Of a stretch of DNA of 48,921 nucleotides, positions 48,213 to 48,921 are shown one piece after another. The position numbers and the translations under genes were made by a program. Origin of the DNA: an uncultured Microcaldota archaeon (GTDB lineage: Archaea > Micrarchaeota > Micrarchaeia > Micrarchaeales > Micrarchaeaceae); the NCBI GenBank assembly GCA_903884115.1, contig CAISDH010000021.1:1-48921 (forward strand). The letters run 5' to 3'. How positions within the stretch are numbered: the stretch's first letter is position 1; each line of letters begins with the position of its first letter. A model generated the notes under the pieces. That model was not told the origin of the DNA and searched no databases. It saw only the letters and a program-made list of their open reading frames with translations.

Positions 48213-48921
48213 GGAAAGATAGTAGAGATTGGAGTTTGTATAATAGACAGTTGGTGGACCGGGGCAGGGTAGTTGACATCTACGTCTCAAAACCCCTCTT
48301 ACAGAGCGCCAATGAACTAATGAGAATAAACACAAACAAGGTCGGGCGCCCTTACAAATACAGTAACTGCCTGATCCTTGGTCTGTACGGATTGAAGTGT
48401 GTATTGCGGTTTGCGTACCGTCAGATCGAGGGGTTTGCACAAAATGTCGCGTTGCTGTTGAAATATGCGGTGCCTAATTTCAGGACGATATGATGGCGCA
48501 TCAGTGTCCTGAAGAAGTCTGAAATAAGACTAAACGTTCGGTCATTACCTTGCGAAGGGAAACTTGTAGTTGCCATAGACTCGACCGGAATAAAATCAAT
48601 AAACGACGGAGAGTACAGGACGTATGTGTATGATAAAAGGAAAGACTGGTTTAAACTCCACATCGTGGTCGACTCATTTGGAAAGATACTGAATGCAAGG
48701 ATCACGAACAGCAAGACTGGCGACTCCAAGATGTTCCAGACTTTGTTGGCACCGATAAAAGACAGTATATCGATGGTGAGGGGTGATGGCGCATACGACA
48801 CAAACAAGATATTCAAATTCTGTGATTACAACGGGATACCGCCGAACATACCGGTTAGGATCACCGCTGCAAAAGACGCGCGTCACAAGGCGCGCAGAAA
48901 CGAGGTCGTAAAGCAGCTAGG
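48209..48921 (+). pseudogene. IS5-like DDE transposase with in-frame TGA, 3' end outside window
   Basis: From ATG 48209 the frame reads MRKDSRDWSLYNRQLVDRG, VGRPYKYSNCLILGLYGLK and FAYRQIEGFAQNVALLL, the N-terminal region of IS5-group transposases, then meets TGA at 48491-48493. The same frame continues without any shift to WRISVLKKSEIR, LVVAIDSTGIKS (first catalytic Asp), YDKRKDWFKLHIVVDS and VRGDGAYDTNKIF (second Asp), open to the window end. So a single nonsense codon splits an otherwise normal gene. The third catalytic acid (Glu) would lie past 48921. Other genes here use TGA as a true stop, so recoding is unlikely. Confidence 0.8.

Larger units (their letters stand above)
48163..48921 (+). 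mobile_element. IS5-family insertion sequence, partial
   Basis: The element consists of the two left-side stem-loops and the transposase gene; its right end lies past the window. Exact terminal inverted repeats and target duplication cannot be placed from one side. It marks the right edge of the glycan island and could have helped shuffle it. Confidence 0.65.

Noticed and set aside
48491-48493. TGA read as tryptophan or selenocysteine
   Set aside because: Many genes in the window, such as those ending at 4616, 22017 and 24692, use TGA as an ordinary stop, and no recoding hairpin follows in a conserved way.

Overview
The window looks like a chromosome segment of a small-genome archaeon, most likely a DPANN-type lineage such as Micrarchaeota. 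The evidence is an archaeal ribosomal-protein operon with eL19, eL32, eS4 and the RNase P subunit Rpp29, plus archaeal exosome Csl4, Rpo11, Pelota, PriS, Pth2, archaeal-type AlaRS, CDP-archaeol synthase, an archaeal 7S SRP RNA and TATA boxes close to start codons. The lineage is inferred from gene content and not proven. Starts are often preceded by GTGAT or GGTG, complementary to the usual archaeal 16S 3' end, or lie about 20-30 bases after a TATA box, which suggests near-leaderless mRNAs.

Layout. 1-4.6 kb (+): the end of a repetitive surface or fibre-like protein, a membrane-anchored beta-propeller protein, and an overlapping MinD/ParA-like ATPase. 4.7-5.1 kb (-): a probable intron-containing tRNA and the SRP RNA. 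5.1-12.9 kb (-): one tightly overlapping operon, Rpp29-uS17-uL14-uL24-eS4-uL5-uS14-uS8-uL6-eL32-eL19-uL18-uS5-Csl4-Rpo11-DUF99-DUF192. 13-25.2 kb: housekeeping genes (DUF373 membrane protein, PriS, Pth2, IlvE, Pelota, DedA, a Cas4/Exo5-like nuclease, AlaRS, CarS), small unknown proteins, a C/D box sRNA and a broken MGMT gene. 25.2-26 kb: a VapBC-type pair between two 18-bp copies of the carS 3' end. 26-28.4 kb: an ABC importer with two permease domains fused.

28.4-48 kb is a surface-glycan island. RfbF, a split transketolase, RfbG, an abequosyltransferase-like GT and an SDR run on +. A TPP enzyme of the acetolactate-synthase fold, a class I aminotransferase, RfbH, a GT4 and another SDR run on -. 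These are followed by a UDP-sugar dehydrogenase, an SDR, a B12-type radical SAM protein, a hexapeptide acyltransferase, a GT2 and an FkbM methyltransferase. RfbF, RfbG and RfbH are the signature of CDP-3,6-dideoxyhexose synthesis. Two independent TPP carboligase candidates in the same cluster suggest a branched-chain or otherwise elaborated deoxysugar. The right edge is an IS5-like transposase gene carrying an in-frame TGA, cut off by the window end.

The strongest candidates for something new are the dideoxysugar/TPP island, the C/D sRNA, the carS-flanked toxin-antitoxin insertion, the odd tRNA, and the surface protein/MinD-like ATPase pair.
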